A stretch of DNA of 64,000 nucleotides from Methylobacterium sp. (GCF_019745455.1 NZ_JAIETD010000133.1:1-64000), one strand, 5' to 3'; shown: positions 1 through 8,804, counted from the first letter of the stretch. Made by a program: numbers and translations. The notes: a model not told the origin generated them from the letters alone.

Positions 1-209
1 GTCAAAACATTGAAATTTATCCTTCTATACTGATTCAATTTTACACAATGCGACGCATATGGTCAATAAAGGCAATATTCCCGAGCGTGACCTGCCGTCC
101 ATCCGCAGGCTGCCGCTCAACCTGCTGAGTTCTGCCGAGAGGGCACACTGACGGGTTTGATTCCAGAGTTTGGTCGTGCACTCTTCAAGTCGGGGTGGAG
201 GGATGCGCG

Positions 210-1248
210 ACGGGCCAAGTTCCTCACGGCGGAGCCACTACGACGGAGGCAGTCCGTCGAGCGGTACAACATAGTCAAGCGAGCCGAAGGCTCTCTCGAA
301 GCGCTACGGGGTCAACAAAAGACGGTCGCCAAACGGCGGCAGCGGACCTCGATCGCCGACCGGTGCGCCAGGCAAGGAGCCGCGTTCGACGGTGCTGTCA
401 CCGGAGGATGAGGCGGTCGTCGTCATCCGTTCCTACCGCTCGACGCCTGCCTACACGCGATCCGGGCGACGATCCCACACCTGACCTGTTCGTCGCTACA
501 TCGATGCCTGCAGCGCCACGGCATCAGCCGACTGCCGGAGGTCGACGGCATCAAGCCCAAGCGCTCGCGCTTCAAGGCCTACCCGCTCGGCTACCTGCAC
601 ATCGATCTGGCCGAGGTTCATACGGCCGAAAGGCGGCTCTAACCGCTCGTCGCCATCAACCCCACGACCACGTTCGCCTTCGTCGAGCCACATGGGAAGG
701 CAGCGCGGAGCGTGGCGCTCAACTTCCTCCGCCATCTCATCGGGGCCGTGCCTTACAAGGTGCGTACGGTGCACACCCACAACGGCACCCACCTCACCCC
801 GCCCGGCACCGTCGCCTCGGCAGCCTCCATCATCAGGGAGGCGATCGCAGCCGGCGAGTCATTCCGAGCCCACTGCTTCGAGCTTGCCACGCATGCAACG
901 ATATCAACCACTGGCTCATCACTTCGCGCCACCCCTGGACCAACGGTCAGGTCGATCGGATGAATCGCACGATCAAGGACGGGACGGTCAAGGGCTACCA
1001 CGACGACAGCCACGAACAGCTCGGCGCTCACTTGGCCGACTTCGTCAGCGGCCACAACTTCGCAGGGCCGCCTCGAGACCCTGCGTGGCCTCACGCCTCA
1101 TGAGGACATCTGCAAAGCATGGTCGGCCGAGTCCGGCCGCTTCAGGTCGAACCCGCTCCACCAGATGCAGGGACCAAACATCCGCCGATGCAAGGATACA
1201 TCACATATACGGAAGCCGTTCTCCTTGATGAAGAAGGGTTTGTTTTAA
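210..1248 (+). pseudogene. Decayed IS481-family transposase
   Basis: The three forward frames together spell an IS481-type transposase, with an N-terminal helix-turn-helix region and an rve/DDE integrase core. It is broken many times. The expected start ATG appears as ACG at 210-212. The frame changes repeatedly near 270-420, again between about 880 and 950, and near 1065. An in-frame TAA lies at 640-642. The usual TDNGTH motif reads THNGTH (His codon 778-780) and the usual NGQVERMN reads NGQVDRMN (Asp codon 954-956), so two of the three catalytic acidic residues are replaced. The C-terminal end is recognisable up to the stop at 1246-1248. I could not define terminal inverted repeats or a target duplication. 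The lesion list relies on my memory of intact family members. Confidence 0.85.
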
Positions 1249-1550
1249 AACGCTCTCTCTTCGTACCGATACAACGCATGCAAAATTTTCTTAGCTGCTC
1301 AGTTCCCTGAGGCGCAGGGCGTGTCCACTTGAGGAGAATTTACGATCAGTGAGAAATGACCTGCTCGGGTCCGAGGCGGAACGTCGGCTTCGGGATGTTG
1401 GCCGGGTTCCGCTTCCCACCCCGATCCGAAGTGGCCGGACTGCCGGCGCGTGGCCACTTTCGGGAAGCGTCGATGGCTCTCGGCCCGGCTTGCATGGGTT
1501 GGAGCCCTCCAGTCGACAATCTCAAACATCAGCCAATCCCGCCTCCACCC
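1249..1550. other. Intergenic, no gene seen
   Basis: This stretch lies between the decayed transposase and the convergent SNase-like gene. Its left edge is poorer in GC than the rest of the window. Short open frames occur on both strands, but none has a convincing start, ribosome site or recognisable product. Confidence 0.5.
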
Positions 1551-2873
1551 TCACCGCGCCCAAACGCCCAGCCGTTCCGTCCGCGCCCGGTCCTCCGCGG
1601 CCACGAGATCGGGGGTCGCTTCCGGCGAGGCGCGGCCGCCGCCGTTGAAGAGGACGACCTCGGAGAGGTCGCGCCCGTCCACCGAGCAGAGATGGGCGTC
1701 GCTGCCCGCCACCGGCTGGCAGGAGACAGAACGGTTGCCGAGGTAGCGGGCGAGCTCTTCGCCCTGTCCGCCGCGGACCCAGACCACGCCGAACAGACGC
1801 ACCACCTTGCCGTTGACCTTCAAGGTGGCGGTGTCGATCACCTCGACCTTGCCGGAGATCCCGCCGGGCTGCGTCACGACCTCGCCCTGCATCGGAGCGT
1901 CGTCGGGGGGTGGCTCCTCGTCTGAGGTGGGCGGCCGGATCGCCTCGGCCGATCTTGGCGGAACCGTCTGGGGCGCCGTCGGGGTCGAGGGCTGCTGCAC
2001 CGGCTCCGGCGCGGACTCGACTGTCGGCCGCTGGGGCGCCTCCGCCACACGCGGGTCGGGGGTGGCCGGCTGAGTCTCGGACGACCGGTCTCCGCTGAAG
2101 ATCAGTGTGAGAAGCCCGAGGATGCCGACGCCGACCAGAGCGGCGATCAGCGAGGGACGGCGCAGGATGCCCCCGGCGCCCATCGCATCGCGGGCATCGT
2201 CAAGGCCGCGCTGAAGCCTGTCGCGGCTCCGCGACCAAAGGAGGGCGCTTCCGTAGCGCAGGCGCAAGCCGGTTCGCCGAACCTGTCTGCGCCATGGGGC
2301 CGGCGCCTTCGCAATGCTCGCCGTGCGGGCCGCCGGTTCCTCCGGCGCAGAAATCGCAACGGCGGCGCGTGTCGCGCTGCGCGCCTTGATCCAGTCGGAC
2401 CCTGCCGACGCCAGGGTAAGGCCCCGTTGCCGCGATTCCGCAACGAACGATCGCATCCGCGCCGACGGCTTCGCCCATGGCTTCGGCTTCGGCTTCGGCT
2501 CCGAAGCGGGCGCTTCCCGTGCGGGCGCGGCCGCCGGTTCGGGTTCGGCCGGCTTGAAGAGGCTCGGCTTGTCGTGGCGAAATTCCTCGATGAGATCGTC
2601 CAGGGTCAGCGGTCCGCCGGTCTCCGGATTCAGTCGGACGCTGCCGTCGCGGTCGACCACGCGGTAGCCGGGTGGCTCGGCGATCGCGTCGAGACGAGCC
2701 TCGATGAGGAGAGCGAGGGTACGCCTCGCGATCGGCTGCGGCCCCGCCCGGTCGATGGCGGCAGCGATCAACGAGCGCAGCCTCTCTCGCTCGGAGGCCC
2801 ATGCGGCCTCCTCCCCGGCGGAGGCGTCGGAGAATACGGGGTCGGCCGGGTCGCTGGCGGCATCGAGGGACAT
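1551..2873 (-). CDS. Membrane-anchored protein with degenerate SNase-like domain
   Basis: This 440-residue protein has a cytoplasmic N-terminal part rich in Arg and Glu, a Pro/Ala/Glu-rich linker, and one transmembrane segment about 255 residues in (ALVGVGILGLLTLIF). A Pro-rich periplasmic linker follows, then a C-terminal domain resembling staphylococcal nuclease (VIDTATLKVNGKVVRLFGV). Compared with active nucleases, the GDT calcium-binding motif reads TAT and the DAPE segment is missing, so it is probably not a nuclease. The start at 2873 is preferred because a longer frame to 2912 would overlap the upstream gene. It follows the exported protein gene by 10 bp and probably shares its transcript. 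The function is unknown. Confidence 0.7.
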   Translation of the reverse strand: MSLDAASDPADPVFSDASAGEEAAWASERERLRSLIAAAIDRAGPQPIARRTLALLIEARLDAIAEPPGYRVVDRDGSVRLNPETGGPLTLDDLIEEFRHDKPSLFKPAEPEPAAAPAREAPASEPKPKPKPWAKPSARMRSFVAESRQRGLTLASAGSDWIKARSATRAAVAISAPEEPAARTASIAKAPAPWRRQVRRTGLRLRYGSALLWSRSRDRLQRGLDDARDAMGAGGILRRPSLIAALVGVGILGLLTLIFSGDRSSETQPATPDPRVAEAPQRPTVESAPEPVQQPSTPTAPQTVPPRSAEAIRPPTSDEEPPPDDAPMQGEVVTQPGGISGKVEVIDTATLKVNGKVVRLFGVVWVRGGQGEELARYLGNRSVSCQPVAGSDAHLCSVDGRDLSEVVLFNGGGRASPEATPDLVAAEDRARTERLGVWAR

Positions 2874-2883
2874 GAATCCCGTC

Positions 2884-3723
2884 TTAGGCCCCCGGTTTCG
2901 CCCGCGCGTCAACCAGGCTCGCCGACGCGGCGCGGCTGAGGACGCGGCTCGATTCCGAGACGATCAAGGGCCGGTCCGCCGTAAAACTGATCTCCAGGAC
3001 GAGCTCGGCGACACCTTGCGAGCGGGCGCCGCGCGCCGGGTTCTGGGCGCGGTAATCGAGGGTCGTCCGGACGACGCAGGACATCTGGGCCGCATTGCAG
3101 GCGGTCTGCGTCGTGCCGGACCGGATGGCGTAGCGACGGTCGGGCCAGCGCTGATTGAAGCGGCGCTTGTCGGCCATCACCGCCTCGAGACCCTCGACCT
3201 TGCCGAAGCGGCGCACCCGCTGGGCGTAGAAGCGCGGTGCCGCTGCCAGGGTCACCGCATTGGGGGCGGAGATGCTGTCGACATACTCGAAGGTCAGCTG
3301 CTGGGCTCTGCCGGCCCAGTCGACGAAGCGCGAATCGTCGACCGCCGGTGCCGGTGCGATCACTCGATGCGGAGAGGCTGCGGAACGTCCGCGGCGGGAC
3401 ATGGCGGGAGTCTCCGATAGCCTTCGGCGAACCATCCTGTCACCGAATCCGGATTCCCCCGATTGTCGTGCGGTCACCGCCCTCGGACCCTGCGCCGCCT
3501 CGCCCTTCGCCGCTTCTTTCGCATTGGCCGGAACGGACCTCAGGGCGTCGGCTTTTGATGTCTCGGTGGCCTTGGGTCCTTCCGTCCTGGGCGCCTCCGC
3601 CTTCGGCATGTCGGTCCTGGCCGGAGGGTCAACCCAGCCCGGCCGCTGCTGTGCCTGTGCCGAGGCCATCGTCACGAGACCGCCGACCATGGCGGCTGAG
3701 AGGAGGATCAGGTTGTCGCGCAT
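2884..3723 (-). CDS. Exported protein, NTF2-like C-terminal region
   Basis: The chosen start gives a classical signal peptide (MRDNLILLSAAMVGGLVTMA, cleavage near AQAQ). A longer reading to 3852 adds an unlikely N-terminus. After a Pro/Lys/Thr-rich linker, the C-terminal 140 residues contain FVDWAG, FYAQRVRRFGKVEGLEAVMADK and RWPDRRYAIR, which looks like an NTF2/SnoaL-like fold with two cysteines (TACNAAQMSC). No catalytic set is evident. It is the first gene of an apparent two-gene unit with the SNase-like membrane protein, suggesting a shared envelope role. That role is inference. Confidence 0.65.
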   Translation of the reverse strand: MRDNLILLSAAMVGGLVTMASAQAQQRPGWVDPPARTDMPKAEAPRTEGPKATETSKADALRSVPANAKEAAKGEAAQGPRAVTARQSGESGFGDRMVRRRLSETPAMSRRGRSAASPHRVIAPAPAVDDSRFVDWAGRAQQLTFEYVDSISAPNAVTLAAAPRFYAQRVRRFGKVEGLEAVMADKRRFNQRWPDRRYAIRSGTTQTACNAAQMSCVVRTTLDYRAQNPARGARSQGVAELVLEISFTADRPLIVSESSRVLSRAASASLVDARAKPGA

Positions 3724-4074
3724 GGCATCGGCACCGGGATCGCAGTCGAGGGGCGGGCGAGGATCGTCTCGTGGCAGCATCGCGGCCTGCCTTGCACCGG
3801 ACCTTGCCCGGTCCGACCAGCTTAAACGGAAGCGGGCGGCTCCGGTTTCCATGATGGCGACAGAAAGATGGTTCTCCCCGATTTACCCGATTTCGACTGA
3901 GGCTCCGCCTTGCCGCCGCATGGGAGTCGGGACACAAGCCTTGCCATTGCCCTGCCGCTACCCACCTGTATCGGCGTCGGGTCCGGGCCCCTCTGGCGGT
4001 GGATGTGTCGACCGTGATGTCGGACCCCTTCTCTGCCGCCGTGCCGTTCGTGGCGCAGCCGCACCGGAGGGATC
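3724..4074. other. Intergenic between divergent genes
   Basis: The region separates the leftward exported-protein gene from the rightward lipid kinase gene and must hold both promoters. I saw no convincing promoter pair, operator or RNA. Open frames here are parts of longer shadow frames. GGAGGG at 4066-4071 is the likely ribosome site of the next gene. Confidence 0.5.
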
Positions 4075-5073
4075 TTGCCACGTGACCACACGATCGTTTT
4101 CTGTCCATTTTCGCGAGATCTGCTCGTGGTAGATGCCCCAGCGCCGGGCCGCCGCGCCCTGCTTCTCGTCAACCCGAAGGCGCGCAACGGCGCCGTGCCG
4201 CTCGACGAGATCCGCGAGGCTCTTCGTGCGGGGGGCATCACCACGTTCGAGCCTCCGGGCGATCCCGATTGCACCGCCGTGATCAAGCGTTACGCCGCGG
4301 AATGCGACCTCGTTATCCTCGGCGGCGGCGACGGAACCATGAATTCGGCCGCGCCCGCCCTCGTCGAAACCGGCCTGCCGTTGGGCATCCTGCCGCTCGG
4401 CACCGCCAACGACCTCGCCCGCTCCCTGAACCTGCCCCTCGAGCCCGTGGCCGCGGCGCAGATGATCACCACCGAACGGCCGCGCCCGGCCGATCTCGGG
4501 TGGGTCAACGGACACTATTATTTCAACGTCGCCAGCATCGGCTTCTCGGCGGAGCTCGCCGGGGACCTCACCGCCGAATCCAAGAAGCGCTGGGGCACCC
4601 TCGGCTACGCCATCGCGGCGATCCGGGTGCTGCGCCGGGTACGTCCGTTCACGGTCACCATCGAGCATGACGGCACCGTCGAGAAGGTCACGACGATCCA
4701 GGTCTCTGTCGGCAACGGGCGCCATTACGGTGGCGGCATGACCGTGGAGGAGACCGCCCAGGTCGACGACGGCAAGCTCGATTTCTACAGTCTCGAAGTC
4801 GATCACTGGTGGCGGCTCATCGCCCTGCTGCCGGCCCTGCGCCGCGGCACCCACGGCCGCGCGGAGGATGTACGCGCCTTCCATACCACCGAGATCGTGG
4901 TGAGGACGAAGCGCCCCCGCCCCGTCAACACCGATGGCGAGCTCACCACCCACACCCCGGCCCATTTCAAGGTCGTGCCGAAAGCCGTGCGCATCGTCTC
5001 GCCGGAGCCGGGTGCCGTTTCGCCGGCGCTCGCCGGTATCTCATTACCCTTCTCCTTCGCACCGAGGTCCTGA
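4075..5073 (+). CDS. YegS/DAGK-type lipid kinase
   Basis: The protein belongs to the diacylglycerol/lipid kinase catalytic family, which phosphorylates a lipid hydroxyl with ATP at the membrane surface. The nucleotide-binding loop GGGDGTMN lies at residues 83-90 and GTANDLAR at 109-116. The second domain contains the typical GNGRHYGGGM segment. The frame opens with TTG at 4075, four bases behind GGAGGG. A GTG at 4126 would shorten the N-terminus by 17 residues and fits the usual family start better, so the start is uncertain. The TerC gene begins 5 bp after its stop, so the two are probably cotranscribed. The exact lipid substrate cannot be told. Confidence 0.85.
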   Translation: MPRDHTIVFCPFSRDLLVVDAPAPGRRALLLVNPKARNGAVPLDEIREALRAGGITTFEPPGDPDCTAVIKRYAAECDLVILGGGDGTMNSAAPALVETGLPLGILPLGTANDLARSLNLPLEPVAAAQMITTERPRPADLGWVNGHYYFNVASIGFSAELAGDLTAESKKRWGTLGYAIAAIRVLRRVRPFTVTIEHDGTVEKVTTIQVSVGNGRHYGGGMTVEETAQVDDGKLDFYSLEVDHWWRLIALLPALRRGTHGRAEDVRAFHTTEIVVRTKRPRPVNTDGELTTHTPAHFKVVPKAVRIVSPEPGAVSPALAGISLPFSFAPRS

Positions 5074-5078
5074 CTCCC

Positions 5079-5822
5079 GTGGACAGCCTGATCACTCTCG
5101 CCTCAGACCCGACCGCCTGGGCGGCGCTTGCCACCCTCGTCGTGATGGAGGTCGTACTCGGCATCGACAACCTCATCTTCATCTCGATCCTGACGAACAA
5201 GCTGCCCGAGGAGCATCAGGCCAAGGCCCGTCGCATCGGCATCGGCCTCGCCCTGATCCTGCGCCTCGCGCTCCTGGGCTCGGTCGCCTACATCGTCCAG
5301 CTCACCGAGCCGGTCTTCGAGGTCTTCGGGAAAGGCTTTTCCTGGCGCGACCTCATCCTCATCGCCGGCGGCCTGTTCCTGCTCTGGAAGGCGACGCAGG
5401 AGATCCATCACAGCCTCGATCCGAAGCCCGAGACGCAAGGGACGGCCAAGGTCCAGATCGGCTTCGCCGCGGCGATCGGCCAGATCCTCATCCTCGACCT
5501 CGTCTTCTCGATCGACAGCATCATCACCGCCGTCGGCATGACCGAGCACGTGCCGATCATGGTCATCGCCGTGCTCGCTGCCGTGACGGTGATGCTCCTC
5601 GCCGCCGACCCGCTCTCGCGCTTCATCGCCGCCAATCCGACCGTGGTGATGCTGGCGCTCGGCTTCCTCATCATGATCGGCATGACGCTGATCGCCGAAG
5701 GCTTCGGCGCGCATGTGCCCAAGGGCTACATCTACAGCGCCATGGCGTTTTCGGCCGGCGTCGAGACTCTCAACATCCTCGCCCGCCGGCGCCGGCAGGC
5801 GAAGGCGGCAACGGGGGGCTGA
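5079..5822 (+). CDS. TerC family integral membrane protein
   Basis: This 247-residue protein has about seven membrane segments and the two acidic motifs of the TerC family, GIDNLIFISIL near the N-terminus and SIDSIITAVGM near residue 150. TerC-type proteins are implicated in metal-ion (notably manganese) export or metallation of exported proteins and, in some bacteria, tellurite resistance. No tellurite genes are nearby. The GTG start at 5079 follows the lipid kinase stop by 5 bp and places the first membrane helix correctly. The Mn-related role is family knowledge, not seen here. Confidence 0.88.
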   Translation: MDSLITLASDPTAWAALATLVVMEVVLGIDNLIFISILTNKLPEEHQAKARRIGIGLALILRLALLGSVAYIVQLTEPVFEVFGKGFSWRDLILIAGGLFLLWKATQEIHHSLDPKPETQGTAKVQIGFAAAIGQILILDLVFSIDSIITAVGMTEHVPIMVIAVLAAVTVMLLAADPLSRFIAANPTVVMLALGFLIMIGMTLIAEGFGAHVPKGYIYSAMAFSAGVETLNILARRRRQAKAATGG

Positions 5823-5838
5823 ACGGCCATTCACCGCT

Positions 5839-5868
5839 CCTCTCCCTGCTCCAGACGGCAGGGAGAGG
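5839..5868. terminator. Hairpin after TerC gene
   Basis: An 11-bp perfect inverted repeat (CCTCTCCCTGC / GCAGGGAGAGG) with an 8-base loop starts 17 bp after the TerC stop. There is no U-tract, so it may be a transcript-end stabiliser or one of the CCTCTCCC-type hairpins repeated in this genome rather than a classical terminator. Confidence 0.5.
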
Positions 5869-5870
5869 CC

Positions 5871-5879
5871 TGTGGATAA
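5871..5879 (-). promoter_or_regulatory. DnaA box (perfect consensus)
   Basis: TGTGGATAA on the plus strand is TTATCCACA on the minus strand, the strong DnaA-box consensus. It lies in the gap after the TerC gene. Confidence 0.7.
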
Positions 5880-5952
5880 CTCACACGTCCCTCAATTCCG
5901 GCAAGCTTGTCGCAAGAGCACCGGCGAATCGCTTTGTCGCAGCCAAAGCGCT

Positions 5953-5961
5953 TGTGGATAA
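5953..5961 (-). promoter_or_regulatory. DnaA box (perfect consensus)
   Basis: This is the second TTATCCACA copy, in the same orientation and 82 bp from the first. Two perfect 9-mers this close in GC-rich DNA are unlikely by chance. Confidence 0.7.
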
Positions 5962-6039
5962 CCCTCCGCAACCCCACTTCTGATGCATGGGAACGTCGGC
6001 GTTGACGTCTCAGAAGCGCTACGATTATAAGCGGAACAA

Positions 6040-6483
6040 ATGGCGAACAAGAGAGCTTTGTCCTGGTCGGCCGCCCTCCGCGACCTGCGGGACGACCGGG
6101 CGCGGAGAATGGATGTGCGTGAAGAACGCCTGAGATCGACGGCCGGGTTGCGCGGAACTCCAGCCCTGACGCTCAGCGCCTGGCGTGGGCATTCGGGCCG
6201 CCGCTACGTCGTCGGCGTTCACGACCTCATCGAGCCCGATCTTGCGGAGATGGGCGAGGCCGTCGTGATCGCGGTGCGTCGCGACGAAGCCGGCGTCGCC
6301 GAACTCGTTGCCGTCTCCACCGCCGGTGGGACACCGCGCGAACGCCTGCAGCATTGGATTGCCCGCGCCCGAAAGCGCGGTGCCACCGAGATGCACGTCC
6401 ACCGCCTCGCCGAGGACGAGAACGAGCGTCAGGCGATCGTCGCCGACCTCGATGGAGCGGCCGATACGGACGCTGCGGCCTAG
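6040..6483 (+). CDS. Hypothetical 147-aa basic/acidic protein
   Basis: I do not recognise this protein. It is soluble with no signal peptide. The basic N-terminal third is followed by a segment predicted to be alpha/beta (RRYVVGVHDL, EAVVIAVRRDEAGVAELVAV, HWIARARKRGATEMHVHRL). The ATG follows AAGCGGAACAA, giving a weak ribosome site. It is the first gene right of the DnaA-box cluster and about 100 bp before the DUF2125 gene. High GC3 and a plausible start support it being real. The function is unknown. Confidence 0.6.
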   Translation: MANKRALSWSAALRDLRDDRARRMDVREERLRSTAGLRGTPALTLSAWRGHSGRRYVVGVHDLIEPDLAEMGEAVVIAVRRDEAGVAELVAVSTAGGTPRERLQHWIARARKRGATEMHVHRLAEDENERQAIVADLDGAADTDAAA

Positions 6484-6584
6484 AGCGGCAGCGTAGCGAC
6501 GCTTGCATCGCACCTCCCGGCTCGTCCAAGACGGGCCCTCGCTGCGGAAGTCAGGCCCATCCGCAAGCCGGGAGAGCAAGAACG

Positions 6585-7694
6585 ATGGCATCCAACGCAG
6601 GTGAAGAACGGTCGAGCGGGGCGGTGGCTGCCAAGGGCGGGCCGAGCCGGATCGGCCTCTTCCTTCCGTTCATTCTGCTGAGCCTCCTCGTCGTACTCTG
6701 GTCAGTCGCCTGGCTCTGGATCCGCGGCCGGGCCAGCGACGAGATGGACGCTTGGCTCGCCCGCGAGGCGAATGCGGGCCGAACCTGGACTTGCGCGGAC
6801 CGCTCCGTCACCGGCTATCCGTTCCGCCTCGAATTGCGCTGCGCCTCCCTCGCTTTTTCACGCGCCGACAGCAGCTTCACACTCGGGCCCCTGACCGCCG
6901 TGGTTCAGGTCTACCAGCCGCGCCATGGCTTGCTGCAGGTCGCCGGACCGTTTCACGTGAAACAGGGCGACCTCAGCGCAGACGCCACCTGGACCGACTT
7001 GGAGGCGAGCTTCCACGGCGCTTCGGACGGCTTCAGCCGGGCGTCCCTCGTGGTGAACGGAGCCAAGGGGCAGATCCGCAACGCAGGCCCCCAGCCGATC
7101 GATTTTTCCGGCAATCATCTCGAAGCCCATGCCAGACCGACGCCCGGCCGCTTCGCCAGCGGCGGCGCCGTCGATGTCAGCCTGCGCCTGACGAAGGCCC
7201 TGATCCCGCCCCTCGATCCTTTGACCGGCAACGCCGACCCGCTCGACCTCGCGCTTGATGCGACGATCGATCAGGCCGCAGGTCTGCGCACCGGCGAGGT
7301 TGCCCGCGAACTCGAGGAATGGCGTCAGGCCGGCGGCCGGCTCGATATCGCTCTCCTGTCGCTCGCCAAGGGCGACAGTCGTCTTCAGGCGAATGGCAGG
7401 ATCGGCCTCGATGACGATCACCGCCCGGCGGGAGAACTGGACCTGCGGGCAGCCAACCTCGAAGCTATGGTGAGCCAGGTCCTCGGCCAGCGCATCGGTG
7501 CCGAGCGCGGAGCGATGGTCGGCAAGCTGCTCGGGCAGATCCTCGCCGGCGGCAGGCGGCCATCCTCCGTCGAGGCTCCCAATTCTGGCGCCGAAGCAGG
7601 CCTCAAGCCGTTGCCGCAACTACGCCTGACCGATGGTCGCCTTGTCCTCGGCCCGTTTCCGGTCCCGAACGTCGTGCTCCCGTCCCTCTATTGA
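6585..7694 (+). CDS. DUF2125 domain-containing membrane-anchored protein
   Basis: The 369-residue protein has one N-terminal transmembrane anchor (LFLPFILLSLLVVLWSVAWLW). A long periplasmic domain follows with the DUF2125 pattern: W-L-A-R-E near the anchor, TCADRSVTGYPFRLELRC with two cysteines, then beta-rich repeats. The family is common in alphaproteobacteria and its function is not established. GGGAG about 11 bases upstream supports the ATG at 6585. A parS-like sequence lies within the coding region at 6949-6964, encoding FHVKQ. The EamA transporter gene follows after 42 bp. Confidence 0.8.
   Translation: MASNAGEERSSGAVAAKGGPSRIGLFLPFILLSLLVVLWSVAWLWIRGRASDEMDAWLAREANAGRTWTCADRSVTGYPFRLELRCASLAFSRADSSFTLGPLTAVVQVYQPRHGLLQVAGPFHVKQGDLSADATWTDLEASFHGASDGFSRASLVVNGAKGQIRNAGPQPIDFSGNHLEAHARPTPGRFASGGAVDVSLRLTKALIPPLDPLTGNADPLDLALDATIDQAAGLRTGEVARELEEWRQAGGRLDIALLSLAKGDSRLQANGRIGLDDDHRPAGELDLRAANLEAMVSQVLGQRIGAERGAMVGKLLGQILAGGRRPSSVEAPNSGAEAGLKPLPQLRLTDGRLVLGPFPVPNVVLPSLY
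6949..6964. promoter_or_regulatory. Candidate parS (ParB-binding) site
   Basis: CGTTTCACGTGAAACA contains the perfect 14-bp palindrome GTTTCACGTGAAAC. It differs from the commonly cited parS consensus TGTTTCACGTGAAACA only at the first base. It sits inside the DUF2125 gene. ParB sites are often intragenic and cluster near chromosome origins. Confidence 0.75.
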
Positions 7695-7736
7695 GGCGAC
7701 GCGCGGGTGAGAGCTGTTCCCGCAAGGTAGGACGTC

Positions 7737-8687
7737 ATGGCGATCCCAGAGTACGGCGGGCCTGAAGCCGCAGCGGCAAACGCTACGCGGACCGCCTATC
7801 CGCTCCTCACCCTCACGGCGATGCTCTGGGCCGGCAATGCCGTCGCCAGCAAATGGGCCGTGGGCGAGGTCTCGCCGCAGGTGCTGACTTGCTTACGCTG
7901 GCTCGTGGTCTGCGCCGTCCTCCTCGGCATCGCTCGGGCCGACATACGCCGGGATTGGCCACGGCTCGTCCCGCGTTGGTTGACCATCCTGTTGATGGGG
8001 GCGGGTGGATACACGGCCTTCAACAGCCTGTTCTACGCGGCCGGCACCTATACCACGACCCTCAACCTCGCCCTGTTCCAGGGCACGCTGCCGGTCCTCG
8101 TCATCCTCGCCAATTACGGGGTGCGCGGTGCCACCGTAACCGGCTTGCAGATGCTCGGCGTGACCGTCACCCTGGCCGGCACCGCCCTGGCGGCAACCCA
8201 TGGCGACCTGACGGTTCTGACGACACTCGCCCTCAACCGAGGCGACGTCCTCATGCTCATCGCCTGCCTGCTCTATGCCGGCTACACGGTCGCCCTACCG
8301 TCCCGGCCCGCGGTCTCGGGCCTGTCCTTCTTCACTGCGATGGCCGGCGCGGCCTTCCTGACCTCCGTGCCGTTGCTTGCTGCCGAATGGGCGGCGGGAC
8401 AGACGATCTGGCCGTCGGCGAAGGGTTGGGTGATCGTCGTCTTCGTATCACTCGGCCCCTCGCTCGGCTCGCAGCTCGCCTTCATGCGCGGTGTCGAGCT
8501 GATCGGCCCGAACCGGGCAGGCGTCTTCGTCAACCTCGTCCCGGTCTTCGGCGCGCTGCTCGCCGTCGTCCTCGTCGGCGAGACCTTCCGCTGGCACGAC
8601 GGGGTTGCCCTCGCCCTGGTCCTGGGCGGCATCGTCATCGCCGAGCGTCTGGGGCGGCGCCCTGCCGATCGATCCTCCGCCAAATGA
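7737..8687 (+). CDS. EamA/DMT family transporter
   Basis: The 316-residue protein has ten predicted transmembrane helices arranged as two EamA repeats (roughly residues 20-150 and 165-305). The repeats carry typical LTLTAMLWAGNAVASKWAVGE and LGPSLGSQLAFMRGVELIGPNRAGVFVNLVPVF segments. Members export or exchange small metabolites across the inner membrane, and the substrate cannot be read from sequence. It probably forms a transcript with the DUF2125 gene. Confidence 0.88.
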   Translation: MAIPEYGGPEAAAANATRTAYPLLTLTAMLWAGNAVASKWAVGEVSPQVLTCLRWLVVCAVLLGIARADIRRDWPRLVPRWLTILLMGAGGYTAFNSLFYAAGTYTTTLNLALFQGTLPVLVILANYGVRGATVTGLQMLGVTVTLAGTALAATHGDLTVLTTLALNRGDVLMLIACLLYAGYTVALPSRPAVSGLSFFTAMAGAAFLTSVPLLAAEWAAGQTIWPSAKGWVIVVFVSLGPSLGSQLAFMRGVELIGPNRAGVFVNLVPVFGALLAVVLVGETFRWHDGVALALVLGGIVIAERLGRRPADRSSAK

Positions 8688-8804
8688 GTGGCGTGCCGAA
8701 GCGCACCAGACTGGAAACGAGCCGGTAACGCATGAGAGCCAGCCGCCGAAACCCCTGCAGCTGCCCGGACGATCCGGCGCCGCAACAGCCCAGGAGTTCA
8801 GGTC

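Larger units (their letters stand above)
5823..6039. other. Candidate replication-control region (two DnaA boxes)
   Basis: This 217-bp gap holds two perfect copies of the DnaA-box consensus TTATCCACA on the minus strand (5871-5879 and 5953-5961). Between them lie two copies of the octamer TTGTCGCA (5907-5914 and 5934-5941), and a relatively AT-rich segment (GATTATAAG) follows before the next start codon. A parS-like site lies about 1 kb to the right. It could be oriC, a DnaA-titrating site, or a DnaA-controlled promoter of the following small gene. I saw no hemE, dnaA or parAB nearby, so oriC is only a hypothesis. Confidence 0.45.

Noticed and set aside
1299..1529. 76-codon minus-strand frame near the dead IS
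   Set aside because: No recognisable domain or ribosome site, and it crosses the end of the decayed element without matching a transposase.
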